The notes beneath the pieces were generated by a model. It ran no database searches. It worked only from the letters and a program-made list of their open reading frames with translations, and was not told the DNA's origin. A stretch of 53,553 bases of DNA from Hydnum rufescens UP504 (taxonomy: Eukaryota; Basidiomycota; Agaricomycetes; Cantharellales; Hydnaceae), in contig MU128909.1 of assembly GCA_014904985.1 (NCBI GenBank), positions 303,597 through 357,149 on the forward strand. Reading direction: 5' to 3'. Numbering within the stretch: position 1 is the stretch's first letter; each line of letters starts with the position of its first letter. The position numbers were made by a program, and so were the translations under genes. Of the stretch, positions 1 through 11,773 are shown in pieces.

Positions 1-3000
1 TAAGAGTATTTTAAAGTTTCTCGGGATTTCAGGATGGAAACGGAGCGTGATAGAGTCGATGCTTACATGCGCTCTGAGCTATTGGTCAATAACGTGAGTC
101 TTGTGTTAAAAGGTCCCAAAGAAAAACAAAGAAATAAAAAAAAAATTATCCGCCTGAGTTTAACTGCCATTAAATTGGATTCGTTGAGAAAGAAAAAAAG
201 GATAAGAAAACGATGTTACACGGTGTGAACATGCTCTGAGCAGCAAGAACATAAGTTTTTTTGTAAAAGTGTCTCAGAAAAACCAGCACATAAAGAAAAT
301 AACGCACCTTTTAGCAACCTTTGGGAATAAACTTCCCTGGCGATATTGCCCAATACGTGAACCAAAAGAAAGATGCTTTAAACCGTTAAGAGATTGAAGA
401 AAAAACCTGAAACAAAATTGAGGAACCCAAAAAAAACATCATAAACTCATGTAAACTCTAAACCAAATATTCTTGCTTGGAAAATGGCCAAATGGGATGG
501 AAACAAAATATGAGTCCAAAAAGGCCCAAACTTTCGAAGAGCAAGGGGATGCGGAGAATATCTAATCCCTGTATTATGATGTTAAAAGACCAAAACCCTA
601 GTGCCCTCATAAGCTACCCGGTAGGCAGCCCGAATGGTATATAAGAGAGTGTTCCACCCACCCACCCAACCCCCATGTCTATTATAATATTATTATTTTG
701 AATAATTACATAAAAAGATATGAACAAAAGATGAGAAAAACTTATTCGTTCAAACAATCGGAGGATTTGACTCGAAAAACAGAGACCAGTGGAGGAGAAC
801 AATTGTGTTAAACTTACAAATATGCTTAAGTTGCAAAGCTTCAAACACAAAAAAAAAAAATGCGAAGCGAAATAGGCAAGAATGAAACATTCATTTGAAC
901 AGATAAAAAAGCTAACCCCTCATTGCAAAATGTACTCTAAAACTCAGAACTTTTCAAAAAGCATAACTCGGCCTTGCGATAAAAAACAATCTGTTCAATT
1001 CATCCTGTTTCAAAGTCAAAACAATCCATCCTCGTCTCAGACATTACTCGCGAAAAGGCGTCCAAACATCGTTTCCATGGCCGCAATCGAAAAACATCCA
1101 ATCATTTAAACAATCGTTCGCTGGAGTATTGTTTCATTTGCCCTTCCATCTCTCAATCGCCCAACAAAAATTTCTGGATGCGTTCTCCATGGGATCCCGG
1201 GTCGGGCCCCCTGAAAAAACCATTTCATGGGGGCGATGTACTAGCCCCAGAAAATCGCATTGGCTGCGCTTGCGCCAAGCGAGAAGAGTTCAGAAAAAAG
1301 TCAGAGCCACAATTTGGACTTTGGAAAAAAATGCAGACGAAGGCCAACCAAGCAGTTGCACAAATGGTCAAATAACGGACCGTACCAAACCCAAAACAAG
1401 GATGTGGTATGGGCCAATTTCAAAAGGGGGAGGGATGGGAAACGGAACCTATCATTAAGGGGGTGCGCGAATAGTTCCAAAGGTGCCGAAAAATAAAAAA
1501 AACCTCCCACCGAGCCTCGTTCCATTTCCTAGGCTGACGCTGCTGTTTGCCTTTCGCTTCAAAGCCAGATGCGCCCGACCCATGAGAAAAGAATTTCTAT
1601 GCTTGATTAAGTGTTAAAAATACAATAAGAAAAGAATTAAGGAATTTACAAATAAGAAAATGAAGCTTATCAACTTTCTTTTCGCAACGAACTTTTGGTG
1701 AAAACAAAGGCAACAATGATAAGAAGGCAACAACAAAAACGAAGTCTTTGTGCCAAATCCGGGGCAAAGAATGTAAACGTTTTGTTCATATGCGCTGACT
1801 GAGCTGCAATTTCCTCTTTGCCAAGCCTGCAGCCCCTTCTAACAGTTAACCTGGATAAAACGAAAATGGCATGACTAAAAGATAATCTTTGTTAATATCC
1901 GCATCAAATATAGGCAGAAAAAAAAATTATTGGGCCTGCAAAACCAGCCTCTATCCACGAATTCCCTTGTAATTCAAACACACACCAACAAGCCAGATAA
2001 GTGAAACACGTTCTTAAACATCCCCAGTAGGCCGTTGTTCCAAAAGTTTGAATGGTTAGGGAACGCCAGGGATTAGCGATTCCAATATAGAGCGATTTTG
2101 TACCCCTCCATGTGAAAGACTAAAGCATCGGCCCGCAGCCAAAAGCAAGCTACAAAGCACTGTGGAGTCCTCAGAAAAAAAAACATTTAAATCTGACGTT
2201 GCAAGGCCAACAAGCGCAAAGCCATATTCCTGCTTCAGTCCGTTCCAAAAGCGCATACATAAAACAGTCTCAGGCCAGAGCTGTCAGCTGCCGCGTCAAA
2301 ATGGGACGAACTTCTGCCCCAGGAAGGCAGCTTACTGAAAAGACGAGTTCACGTGGGAAATTGGAATTCCGCAACAAAAAAGACAAAAGTTCGATGTCGA
2401 AATCGTTTCCATCACCAAATTGCTTCCTACTCTCGCCGAATGAAAAAAAATGATTAAACAAGAGTCAGCCGGAATTAACAGGCGGAATATAATTTAAAAC
2501 ACCATTAGAAAATATTTTATACCACTGAGTTATATAGAATAATCAATATTTTTTTATTTACCAAAAGCAAAGCAAACTTAAGAGAATTTCGAACCAAAAC
2601 CCTCTTCTGAATCTTGTGCTTCTGAGTGTCCATCCCAAAAATGTTGACAAAATGCTGGTGTATGCAAAAACAGAGGAAAAGATGGTTCAGGCAATTTGCG
2701 CAATCAAGAAAGTGGGAAAAAGAATACAAAAGCGACATAAAATTGAAAGCCAAAAAGTGTTGATTTTTTTCCTTTACTGATTCCTTTTGTCAAAAAAGTG
2801 ATTCAAAATGGGTCTGAGTAAAACTGGCTTGAATACTTAGTTGGTACAAAGAATTGGATTGCGTTTTGATTCTTTGCGCCCCGAATGGGTTTTTTTTCCA
2901 CATTTTGAAGAATTTGGCTGTCTCATCCTTTAAATTAACTTTTCTTGGAAAAGATCGCCAATCTCAGCGTGACAGCCAATCTTCTTGTATTTCGATGTTA

Positions 3001-5150
3001 GTTCCTCCTTTTCTGCCAAACCTCTTTTCATATAGAAGCTTCCTTTTCTCGAATTTCCAAACAAAGATTGATTTGTTATTTTCATTTAACAAAAAGTTCT
3101 TTTTTTTCAAACGAATTTTCCATGCCAAAATTTCATTGCACAATCAACCATCACAGGGGATTGTGATTTCCTTACAAATTTCTTGTCAGGTGATCAATGG
3201 GTTGGAGGAACCTGCGCTGGATGCCATGAATGATGGATTGCAATTGTCTTCTCTTGCAACCCGAATGAGTTCACGTTTGAAAGATTGCGTTTTTTCATTT
3301 TCCCCTAAAAATTAATAGCTCTTGGAAGCATCCCAAATCTTCAAGGTGATGGCAAGTTTTTCGGCTTAATTTGATGTTTAGTAGTCCTCCTCTGCCAACT
3401 CAGTAGAGAAGCCTTTTCTTCTCTAATTTTTCCCACAAAATGATGATTTTAAATTATTTTCCATGCTTACCAAAAAATCTTGGGCGATCCAATTTTTTGC
3501 TGTTGCAAACAAAAAATCAAGTCAAAAACCAAAACCATTCAAACAGGGTGATCTAATTCCTTTTCACGTGATCGCGTTGGTTCAAGGAAAACTGGGCTAA
3601 ATTTTGCAGTGGTATTGGATTGGCATGGTTGACTTCTTTCTCGTTGCCCAAAAATGAGTTCAACGTAGATTGCTTGCTTTCATCCTTTAAAATATAAAAG
3701 CTTTCCTTGCGAAGATCGAAGTATCTCAAGGTGAGCCAAAATTTCCTGTATTGATGTAGTAAGTCCTTGCCTCTTTGCCAACTCTTTCATAAGAAGAATC
3801 TCTTTATCTGATTGCCCAAATTTGAAAAGATGGTTGTTATTTGTTCTATGCTTTTACCAAATGTCCTCCTAGGCTGATCCAATTGCTTATTTAAACCTAT
3901 TACAGATAAAGGATTTATTTCTTGTAAAACCTTGCTAGTTTGGGGTTTGGCGCGAAAAGTCTGCTGCACCCAAGCCTGTCTTCAACTATCATGCCAAATC
4001 GCAAAAAAAAAGCCAGTTGCAAAAACTGTCTTCCGCTTTCCTTGGCCCATGGTGGAAAAGAATAGGGCCAAAACAGCTTTCCGAATTGGACCAAGTGTTG
4101 ACCCATTCTTCCCTCTTTGCCTTGGGGTGTGGTGGAATGGAAGCAACGGTCCAGGAAAAAAAAAGTCTTTGGTGGGCCCAATTGCGTTGCGAGCAAAATT
4201 TTTTTCACACTAGATTTGGGGTTTTTTTTCCCAAGGTCTTTTTCATTTTCATGAAAACTGGCAAGAGGCCTATGCAAAAAAGTGCGACCCCTTGTTTTTT
4301 TCCAAAACCCTTATTTCCTTGTTGCCGACTTCGAAAAAAGCCCCCCTTTGTTGATGCTTAAAATTGAAAAAAAGCATATTCACAGAGCATTCATTTGCGA
4401 CTAAACAATTCATGAAGGTTCCGATATTTTCTTCCCATTTTTTTCTTTCAATTGCTTTCCTTGAACTCTTTCTAAGCCAAATAAAAAGCCACTATGCGCA
4501 ACATTTCTGAAATGATCCTGAAACAAAAAAACAGTGAGCATTGTCAGACTGGCAAAAAACATTGGACCCCTTCAGGGTCTCCAACACTGCCCGGCCACTA
4601 TAAACCCCATTGTAACAATTCAAATTTCAACGAAAGAACGTCAACCAAATTTGTATTGCTAGACCCCCTTTCCATGTAGATGGAATCAAAATCCCCGAAA
4701 CTTTGGCGAAAGATTTGGAATTCAAACAATTTAACTTGCCGCAAATTTTCCCTTTTCCTCTGAAAAAACTTTCGAAAAAGGCAAAACCCCATTGGCCATT
4801 ATAATGTTTTTGCTGTTGATGCAATCCCCAGACTCCCTGCCCCCACTGAAAAAACATTGCTTTTTCGTTTTCCGAGAAGATAAACATAAAGAACTAAATT
4901 TAGTTAATTTGTGGTTTTCCCTAGTGCATTTCGCTAATAAAAGAAATCCCGCAAAAACTCGTATCGAAGATTGGCAAAAGAGATGTTTGTGGGCCGTTCC
5001 AAAAAAAACTTTAACTTTCCCGATAATTCTTCCCACTCCCCCACTGTGCTGCATTGACGTAAAAAACCACAGGGGTTAAGAAGCGGTCATTTTCCAAATT
5101 CAACTGCGTTCGCAGCACACGAGGTTGCAGCAAAAAACAAATTTTTCGTG
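1..5150. other. A/T homopolymer-rich region without a recognisable gene
   Basis: This stretch is full of A and T runs (5-10 nt) and its composition differs from everything to the right. The reading frames present are short, rich in Lys, Phe and Ser, and show no domain, consistent exon structure or repeat relationship that I recognise. Part of it (2777-3930) is a degenerate tandem repeat. I see no tRNA, rRNA or credible gene. It could be old decayed repeat DNA or an intergenic region of unusual composition. Confidence 0.5.
2777..3930. repeat. Degenerate tandem repeat, period about 385 bp, three copies
   Basis: Three successive blocks begin near 2777, 3160 and 3550 and share the same order of landmarks: a start like GATTCCTTTTGTC, a segment resembling CCGAATGGG or CCGAATGAG about 100 bp in, then a cue like GATCG-CAATCTCA-GTGA, a TGATGTTAGT-like segment, TCTGCCAACTC, and an end with CCATGC or TTTACC. 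The copies differ by many substitutions and small indels, so the array is old. No coding function is evident. Confidence 0.6.
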
Positions 5151-5211
5151 GGGCATGCCTATTGAATACGGGCCTAGCTCGTAATTTTATTGCCCCACTT
5201 GATACACTGAG

Positions 5212-5475
5212 TCATATCGCCATTGGAGGATCCTGACGAAGTAACCTCCCACCAATTTGGGTTTTTCGGGAATGGATTGACCAATATCGGCCATCGTTAG
5301 ATTCCATGCCACGCAATTGTTGAAATACAGCCACCCTATTCATGCTAGAGATCAATGAGGTCCCAATCCTTGTGTAGAGGAATTGGGACAGTACGCTAAT
5401 GATGTCTATGCCACAAAACAATGCCATGATGGCATTCCTCGCATGTCCAATCCCCACTACAGTTCCAAACCACAT
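5212..5475 (-). CDS. Short hypothetical open frame of doubtful status
   Basis: An 87-codon frame runs on the minus strand with fairly balanced amino-acid use, unlike the homopolymer-driven frames to its left. No domain is recognised and no flanking exon could be joined with confidence. It lies where composition changes from the A/T-run-rich left end to ordinary sequence. It may be part of a decayed gene, but chance is also possible. Confidence 0.2.
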   Translation of the reverse strand: MWFGTVVGIGHARNAIMALFCGIDIISVLSQFLYTRIGTSLISSMNRVAVFQQLRGMESNDGRYWSIHSRKTQIGGRLLRQDPPMAI

Positions 5476-6284
5476 TGCATATCAGTGAGATGGTCCCATG
5501 CCATCCAATTATTCCCCCTGTAGGATCAATTAAAGTTCGCCTTCACAAGCTTCTCGTATAGCAATATTGGATGAAGATGCAATCTGAAGTCCATTCCAGC
5601 AGAATTCAAGGATCCCCTTAGGTTTTCAACTTTCAGGACTGTTCGGTGCCAGAAATACTTTGCCTGACCCTCCGCAGCCCCAATTATTCCGATATACCCC
5701 CCCCCCCACGGCTCCCAACCCCATGATTATCAATATCAATATGACGTTGGAAACAATGATTGACTTGGAACCCTGACGAGATAGAAAAACAAGGAAGTTA
5801 TTGAACAGGAACATGGCATGATCTGTCTGATGAAGCATTCGAGGCTCAAAAAGCAAAAAGCAGCAGCTAAGAAAGCTGCCGGATGCTGAAAAGGATGCTG
5901 CTGCAAAGTACATCAAAAAGCAAGGGGGGGGGGATCTTGAGTTTTCCACAACATCAGAAATCAGATTAAAACTGGGTCGCAGGGAGAAGAAACCCTTCGA
6001 ACATGTTTTGACCACCATGTGGAGAACAAAGTACACCAAGAGGCACATCAGCGGCTAAGAATATGCCTAGAAAGGGGCCAGACACCAGAAGGGCAAAGGC
6101 TGAATGACGCCACCATCAGAAGTTGACGATCGACTGCTGGTAGAAGAGAATTCTTGGGGAAGATGCTGAGGATCCCAGACGTGCAGAAGAAAATGGCTCA
6201 AATGCGGGAGAGGAGCATTCTCAGGGGACGCGGAAGGCACCAGCCGTGAGAAGAAGCTCAAATACTGCCCCCAGAGAAATCACC

Positions 6285-6461
6285 ACGCAGAAGAGCTGCC
6301 AGTCAGCCAGAGGAGAACCGTCAGCCTAGGAAGGAAGGAGGAACCCACGACCTACGGAAGAGACCATCAAACTACGGAAGAGGAGATCTGTCACCCTATG
6401 GAAGAGGAGAACTTACCCAGTCTATGGACGAGGAACGTCGGCCTGGGAAGAGGAGAACCAT
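6285..6461 (+). repeat. Coding minisatellite, about 21-bp units encoding EEEN motifs (left part)
   Basis: Units containing GAAGAGGAGAA recur about every 21 nt. They continue beyond the inserted element at 13680-13731 as GAAGAGGAAAAC and GAAGAGGAGAAT. If the element and one target-site copy are removed, the frame across the junction stays open and gives successive EEEN units separated by about three residues. Copy number could not be fixed because some units carry single-base indels. Confidence 0.65.
6457..6461. other. Target-site duplication of element 1, left copy (ACCAT)
   Basis: The five bases ACCAT immediately before the first LTR (TGTTAGTG...) are repeated as ACCAT at 13680-13684, directly after the second LTR (...GAATTAACA). 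A 5-bp duplication is what LTR-retrotransposon integrases usually leave. Confidence 0.9.
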
Positions 6462-6930
6462 TGTTAGTGGGTGCCGGAGTCCCTTAGCCACTTGGCAAAC
6501 TCATAGGTAGAGCATAGCTCTTGACTCCCCTTTCTCTTTCTTTCTCCTTCATCCTTATTCAAACCCAGTGGAAAGCTTCCCCACTGAGTTTGTGCTCCCT
6601 GCTTATAGTTAGATTCGTCTCTTATTACATAATCAGTCTAGTGATAGCCAGCCATGGCAGAGCCCAAAAAGCATCTTTTCTACCTCATCAACTGTCCTCT
6701 CATAGAGTGTGGACCTGTTGATTACGCACTACACACTGCGACTCCCAGCTTATGACTAAACCTTCTTACTTTGCCCTAGTGGGCATAGAAACCCAACCCT
6801 CCAGGAACTGCTAGCCTGTCGAGCTAGACGGAATGGTCTCAGTCCCACGGACTGGACTAATCCATTGAACCGGAACCTCCTCCATCCTCCGGTCCCTCCC
6901 ACTCCTTAATTGGATACTACCGAATTAACA
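6462..6930 (+). repeat. 5' LTR of element 1 (469 bp)
   Basis: It begins TGTTAGTGGG and ends CGAATTAACA. Aligned by eye to the 3' LTR it is about 18 nt shorter, almost entirely through scattered single-base deletions (for example one G of GG in CTTAGGCC), with only a handful of substitutions. The related LTR at 20265 agrees with the longer form at several of these sites, so the deletions are specific to this copy. Confidence 0.9.
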
Positions 6931-7140
6931 CTTGGTGAGTGTGTAAGAACTCCATTGGCAGGTCCTACAGGACTGCCCATGGTTCGAACTCGGCACCCTC
7001 ATCCTCCTTCTGTGCACCTCCGGATGCAAATATTCGTGATTCGAACGTTCACAAAAACGTCTTTAGATCCTCTGCAGCTCAAGCTTCAACACCTCAAGGC
7101 ATTCTCACAGATACAAATCTGTCAGCCCATCTGTTTTTGA

Positions 7141-7780
7141 ATGAGCCACAAGCTGTTCACAAATGGAACTCTTAGCCCCCTCTCAAGTTGGGTGGATACC
7201 TCAAGAAGGGTGGCTACTCCCCTAAAAAATAATGCCGAGCCTGCAAGGCCTAAACATGCTTGTCTCTCATCTCAATTATGTGAGACTATCTGCACTTCAC
7301 TCGAACGAGGCAACAAGTACAGCCCATCCCGGGCTGTAAAGATCATCTCCACCTGGCTCAATTGGTTACTCTATGGCTTAGATGTGGACTCGACTGACCT
7401 CCTCAATTGGGTTGTACATGACTTCCGTAGGGGGTCTGTTCACTACAAGCTAGACCCGGCGGCTGGCACACGCTATCTGGCAGTGCAGAGTCATTCTAGG
7501 GGAAGTTGTACAGGAAACCTCCTCATCCCATGAAACTACTGCTAGTGATGACTACAGGCACAAACCATACGATCTTGAGAAGTCCAACCTCACAGCCGGA
7601 TTTCCCACCTTGAACCGGCTCCAACTTACGTCTCCCAGGCGAGACGTCACCTTTGGGATGCCTCAAACATACTAGCTTCCTATTCAAGGGGACCAGCCTT
7701 AACTCGAAGGAACCATGCTGCCATCGAGGGAATCAGTAGTCCTCTAGGTATATCTCAGGACATAGACCTTGGATTAGCTC
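7141..7780 (+). pseudogene. Gag-like region of element 1
   Basis: A 130-codon open stretch (7141-7533) includes CETICTSLERGNKYSPSRAV and a Trp-rich segment around KIISTWLNWLLYGLD. The same protein appears in element 2 at 20951-21544 with about half or more of the residues conserved, where the frame stays open longer. In this copy the continuation to about 7780 is in another frame. Position just inside the 5' LTR and conservation between copies suggest Gag, although I recognise no capsid or zinc-knuckle signature. The frameshift could be decay or sequencing error. Confidence 0.5.
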
Positions 7781-8844
7781 GGCTGGCAGCAAAGGAAGTC
7801 CAAGCGGCTAGACTGTCGACGAAAGGGGATTCTGTTGCCACTATGCTAGGGGTTCCAGCCTCACCAACCACGGAATTGTTCCCCTCCAAAGGTTCAAAGG
7901 ATGAAACTACTAACTTCATATTAACACTCACAACGATCGAAATGGAACCGTCTAGTGGTAATGTCCAAGGTTCATTGAACATGTCCCATATCCCCAATCC
8001 ATCAACCAAAACCAATAAGTATCACCACGGTGCATTATGAGACTTTGCACAAGCATTCCCACCCGATCATAAAATGACGTCGCAGGACCACCCTCGACCC
8101 GATTTGGGCGACATCGGGTTCCCAACGTTCCATAAGGACGTATTCCCACGGAACGGTTATCAACATGCAAGCAAGCCTGTCGTACATGTCTACACAAATC
8201 GTACTCGCGAGGGACGAACCGTAGGCCAGGGAAAGGGTTCCACAGCCCAATCGACCTCACGAACAGCCTATATGATGGACAAAGCCGCAGATTACTTCAA
8301 GAGGGGACACTGATTGTCCTACCTAGACCTGCGATATCTATGGGAATCGAGAACCTGGCCAGGATCGTACGTGTTGCCACTGGCCGAAGGGATGGACATA
8401 CACCGCGAAACCCTCAGCTATGGATAGGATGGGTTATAGCGTAACGCAGTCACCTCCGCGACTAAACAAAGTCGCGAAATCTCAGTACAATGAATCCGGG
8501 TCAATAAGGACTCCTATGACTCACCGAGTGGATGCTACTGCCATATTCAAGAATGGTATTTTAGAGTCTAGACGGAGCGAGCTGTTCAACTCATCTAGGA
8601 CCGTAAAACCCAAGTGGACAAAGAGATCCTCGCGACCGCAACATTTCGTTACGACTATGAGCATGGCCGTAGCCAGGAAGGACGAGCATATGCCATGAAA
8701 TGGTCCCCCAAGTGTCCCAATTAGTACAGACGGTCAAGAAACAAGGGGAGACGACCTCATGAAGACCCGATCGAGCTTTGCCATAGCATGGAACCGGTAT
8801 GAAGACAGGTTTCAAGTTGCGCTGCCTACGAGTTTCATTACATC
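7781..8844 (+). other. Interior of element 1, no recognisable domain
   Basis: No frame longer than about 90 codons and no protease, reverse transcriptase or integrase motif could be identified. Parts of 7990-8100 resemble 21780-21900 of element 2, so this is ordinary interior sequence of the same family rather than foreign DNA. Confidence 0.5.
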
Positions 8845-9509
8845 TGTCAGGGTTCGCCCCCAACTCCAGTCAACTCCAGTCTACTCCGGTCTACTCCGGT
8901 CCTCGTCCGCCCACCTCCAGTCCGGTTCTCCACTTATCTCCCTCGCCCAAGTCCACTTTGCTTCCGGCTTGATTCCGGTTTGACTCTGGTCCAACCCTAT
9001 CTTGGTTTCATTTCCTTTCATTTCCCTTTCATTTCCCATTGCTTCCGGTTCACCCCCTGGCCGAGTTCCTGTTCCTGTTCCTGTTCCTGTCCCCCTTGTA
9101 ACCACCTCCAGTTTAGCGATCACTCCCCCGTAGTATAGTCATCATGTATAAGTAGTCTGAGAGCGAAGTCCAGAGACCCCAGCTTTGGTCTCTCAGGATT
9201 CCACTGTTACTCCGGACTACAGGTCAGCCTTCATGTATTCCGTATTCGTATTACATAATCTCAGGATTTCCGCTGTTACTCCGGACTACAGGTCCAAGTA
9301 TTTCCAGTTGACTCCGCGAGCTTAAGGACCGCTGTGTTCGTTTCCGCCTAGTCCCTTCCGGCTGCTGGATTGCCTCTCCATCCCCTCCTATCTTCGTTAT
9401 CTCATTCCTGCCCGGATTCTCTCGGACTTAGCCGGACTTACACCGGACTTAGCCGGAATTATCTGTGTTTATATTTGTTTGGTGCTCTCGTCGCAGCGTG
9501 GCCCTGACA
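8845..9509 (+). mobile_element. LTR of a second family (LTR-A) nested in element 1
   Basis: The 665-bp segment begins TGTCAGGGTTCGCCCC and ends CCCTGACA, so its termini are short inverted repeats typical of LTRs. It contains a TATA-like GTATAAGTAG near 9144, a duplicated block around CTGTTACTCCGGACTACAGG, and a short GTTCCT hexamer array. It matches 11108-11768 in reverse orientation and 19221-19700 (also reversed, truncated). No clear target duplication flanks this copy (ACATC before, GGCAA after). Confidence 0.8.
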
Positions 9510-11107
9510 GGCAACCCGATTCGAGATACTTGTTCAAGCTTTGTCATAGCCCGGAACTGGGATAAGGATGGGTTTCAAGAAATATTGCCTATGGTCTCGC
9601 TGCACAGCTGACTCCGCAACCAATTGAGTCCCTGGTGCTCCCGTACGACGTAACAAGCGGAAGCCCGATGTCTAAGCCAGGAATGCGTAAAAGGGTTCGT
9701 GACCCCAAGTTACTTGCTCGCGATAACCAGGAGAGCGCAATTTGAAGATCTCAAGGGGTCCTGGTATGGGACCGTCGAACTAACGAGACCGTCGGTACTG
9801 GGAAAGACGAGTACCCATTACGGAGCTATTATCCGCGAGTAGGATGGAACGATGAGGCGACACTGTCACTCCCACAAATGAACAGGGTCCAACGAAACCG
9901 ACATCTCGGTCTGGCTACCTTCAGTCGACAATCCTTGGATGTCTACTGTGTTGTCAGTCCCTACAAGACGATCCTGAAGAGAAAGATTACACCCTCCGAC
10001 CTTGAGAATATTGATATGGACCCCTTCCATGACATGAACCGGATCTTAGAAAATGGCACTGGCGATCTCATCATTGAGACCAGCATTGAGTACCATAGCT
10101 CACGCCATAGCCCACTGATGTCTTTGACAAACACGAGCTCGAACTCCGTATTGATGTGGTCTTGGCAGGTGGTTTGAAACTGGCCTGCCAAGTATGAGTC
10201 TAAACGGTGGCAACCTGCCACAGAGGCATTGCGAAGTCTTCGGTTGCTGATGTACAATCAGATCTGTGTTAAAGGATTGTCAGAGCTCTATCAAAGGATT
10301 CAAACAGAAATTCCGTCATACCTCTATTGGACAGCTCCGATTAGAAGGAAAGGATATAATGATGCTCTGATCCAAAGCTCACTGTGGCGATTCCCTCCGA
10401 ACTACGAAATAATGCAGTGGTGCTACCTTCGATCCAATACCAACAATACCAGGCTCTCACGGTTGCACAAAACCCAGTCGAGTATCACCACAGTTGGGGG
10501 GGGACGAGTACCCATCACAGTACTACAACGATGCGCGACTGCCGCAGTTGAATGAAGCCACGGTGTCTCTGACAAAATTGCATCAAGAGCCAGCAAACAA
10601 CCAAAGGACAAGAGTTTGTAGTTTTGCATGGTTTGCCTGCTATAGCAAAGAGGTCGAGTACCAAAGGTTTCCGTACCACAGAAATGCGCAAGGGGCCGAA
10701 CGAGGCCAACTATCTGATCAATTTGCTGTGGTGGAACTCGATATAAGAAGGGGATTCCAACGCGTCCCACAAGGCTTCGTAATTCCCCCTAGTACAGATT
10801 CAATTGCCATCTTGCACTGCGCACTCATGATTAGGCATAGGGGCTACAGTCTGCCCCACGGGACTACGACAGATTCGGGACTTGAAGTTCTCCATTGTCA
10901 GGTTAAAGAACTGCAGACAGGAGCCGAACAGTATTCCCAGATGATCATAGTCATGGAATCAGTAGCTACACGAAGGGTCACCTTGAACTCTTGCCTGACC
11001 CCCATGGTAATGGCCCCCATTGCCCGATCGGGATCTACATGTCTCAGTATGAAGTCTTTAGTTGTACTTAGTAGACTAGGGATGTGTCATACCTTCGACT
11101 CCCGGTC
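9510..11107. other. Interior DNA between the inverted LTRs, function not recognised
   Basis: The longest open stretch is 10494-11168 on the plus strand, 224 codons, running into LTR-B. It contains RVPQGFV, reminiscent of the PQG motif of reverse transcriptases, but the surrounding palm motifs and a catalytic DD pair are not visible, so I do not call it. The 9510-9600 sequence partly resembles 8760-8830 on the other side of LTR-A. The region is probably decayed interior of element 1. Confidence 0.35.
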
Positions 11108-11768
11108 TGTCAGGGCCACGCTGCGACGAGAGCACCAAACAAATATAAACACAGATAATTCCGGCTAAGTCCAGTGTAAGTCCGGCTAAGTCTGAGAGAA
11201 TCCGGGCAGGAATGAGATAACGAAGATAGGAGGGGATGGAGAGGCAATCCAGCAGCCCGGAAGGGACTAGGCGGAAACGAGCACAGCGGTCCTTAAGCTC
11301 GCGGAGTCAACTGGAAAATACTCGGACCTGTAGTCCGGAGTAACAGCGGAAATCCTGAGATTATGTAATACGAATACGGAATACATGAAGGCTGACCTGT
11401 AGTCCGGAGTAACAGCGGAAATCCTGAGAGACCAAAGCTGGGGTCTCTGGACTTCGCTCTCGGACTACTTATACATGATGACTATACTACGGGGGAGTGA
11501 TCGCTAAACTGGAGGTGGTTACAAGGGGGACAGGAACAGGAACAGGAACAGGACCAGGAACAGGAACTCGGCCAGGGGGTGAACCGGAAGCAATGGGAAA
11601 TGAAAGGGAAATGAAAAGGAAATGAAACCAAGATAGGGTTGGACCAGAGTCAAACCGGAATCAAGCCGGAAGCAAAGTGGACTTGGGCAAGGGAAATAAG
11701 TGGAGAACCGGACTGGAGGTGGGCGGACGAGGACCGGAGTAGACCGGAGTTGGGGGCGAACCCTGACA
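11108..11768 (-). mobile_element. Solo LTR of the second family (LTR-B) with target duplication CGGTC
   Basis: This 661-bp copy is LTR-A in reverse orientation: it starts TGTCAGGGCC and ends CCCTGACA. CGGTC at 11103-11107 is repeated at 11769-11773, so it inserted by itself and lost its interior by LTR-LTR recombination. The GGAACA hexamer array near 11530 is longer than its counterpart in LTR-A. Orientation is given relative to the TATA-like element, which reads on the minus strand here. Confidence 0.85.
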
Positions 11769-11773
11769 CGGTC

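Larger units (their letters stand above)
5560..6461 (+). pseudogene. 5' part of a host-like gene of unknown function, interrupted by element 1
   Basis: Several plus-strand coding stretches are visible but lie in different frames. One at 5937-6058 is basic and reads in part KPFEHVLTTMWRTKYTKRHI. From about 6285 the sequence becomes a degenerate repeat of roughly 21 bp encoding units around the motif EEEN. The repeat is cut at 6461 by a retroelement. The same repeat resumes at 13680 with EEEN units in one open frame, so the two flanks belong together. Frame changes on this side prevent a full model. The product is unknown; an acidic, repeat-containing protein is all that can be said. Confidence 0.45.

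Noticed and set aside
1129..1525. Cluster of overlapping frames on both strands as a gene
   Set aside because: Three frames overlap on one strand and one on the other, without splice signals, domain or conserved composition.
10494..11168. Reverse transcriptase in element 1 based on RVPQGFV
   Set aside because: No catalytic Asp motifs or palm context could be found around it, and the frame runs on into LTR-B.
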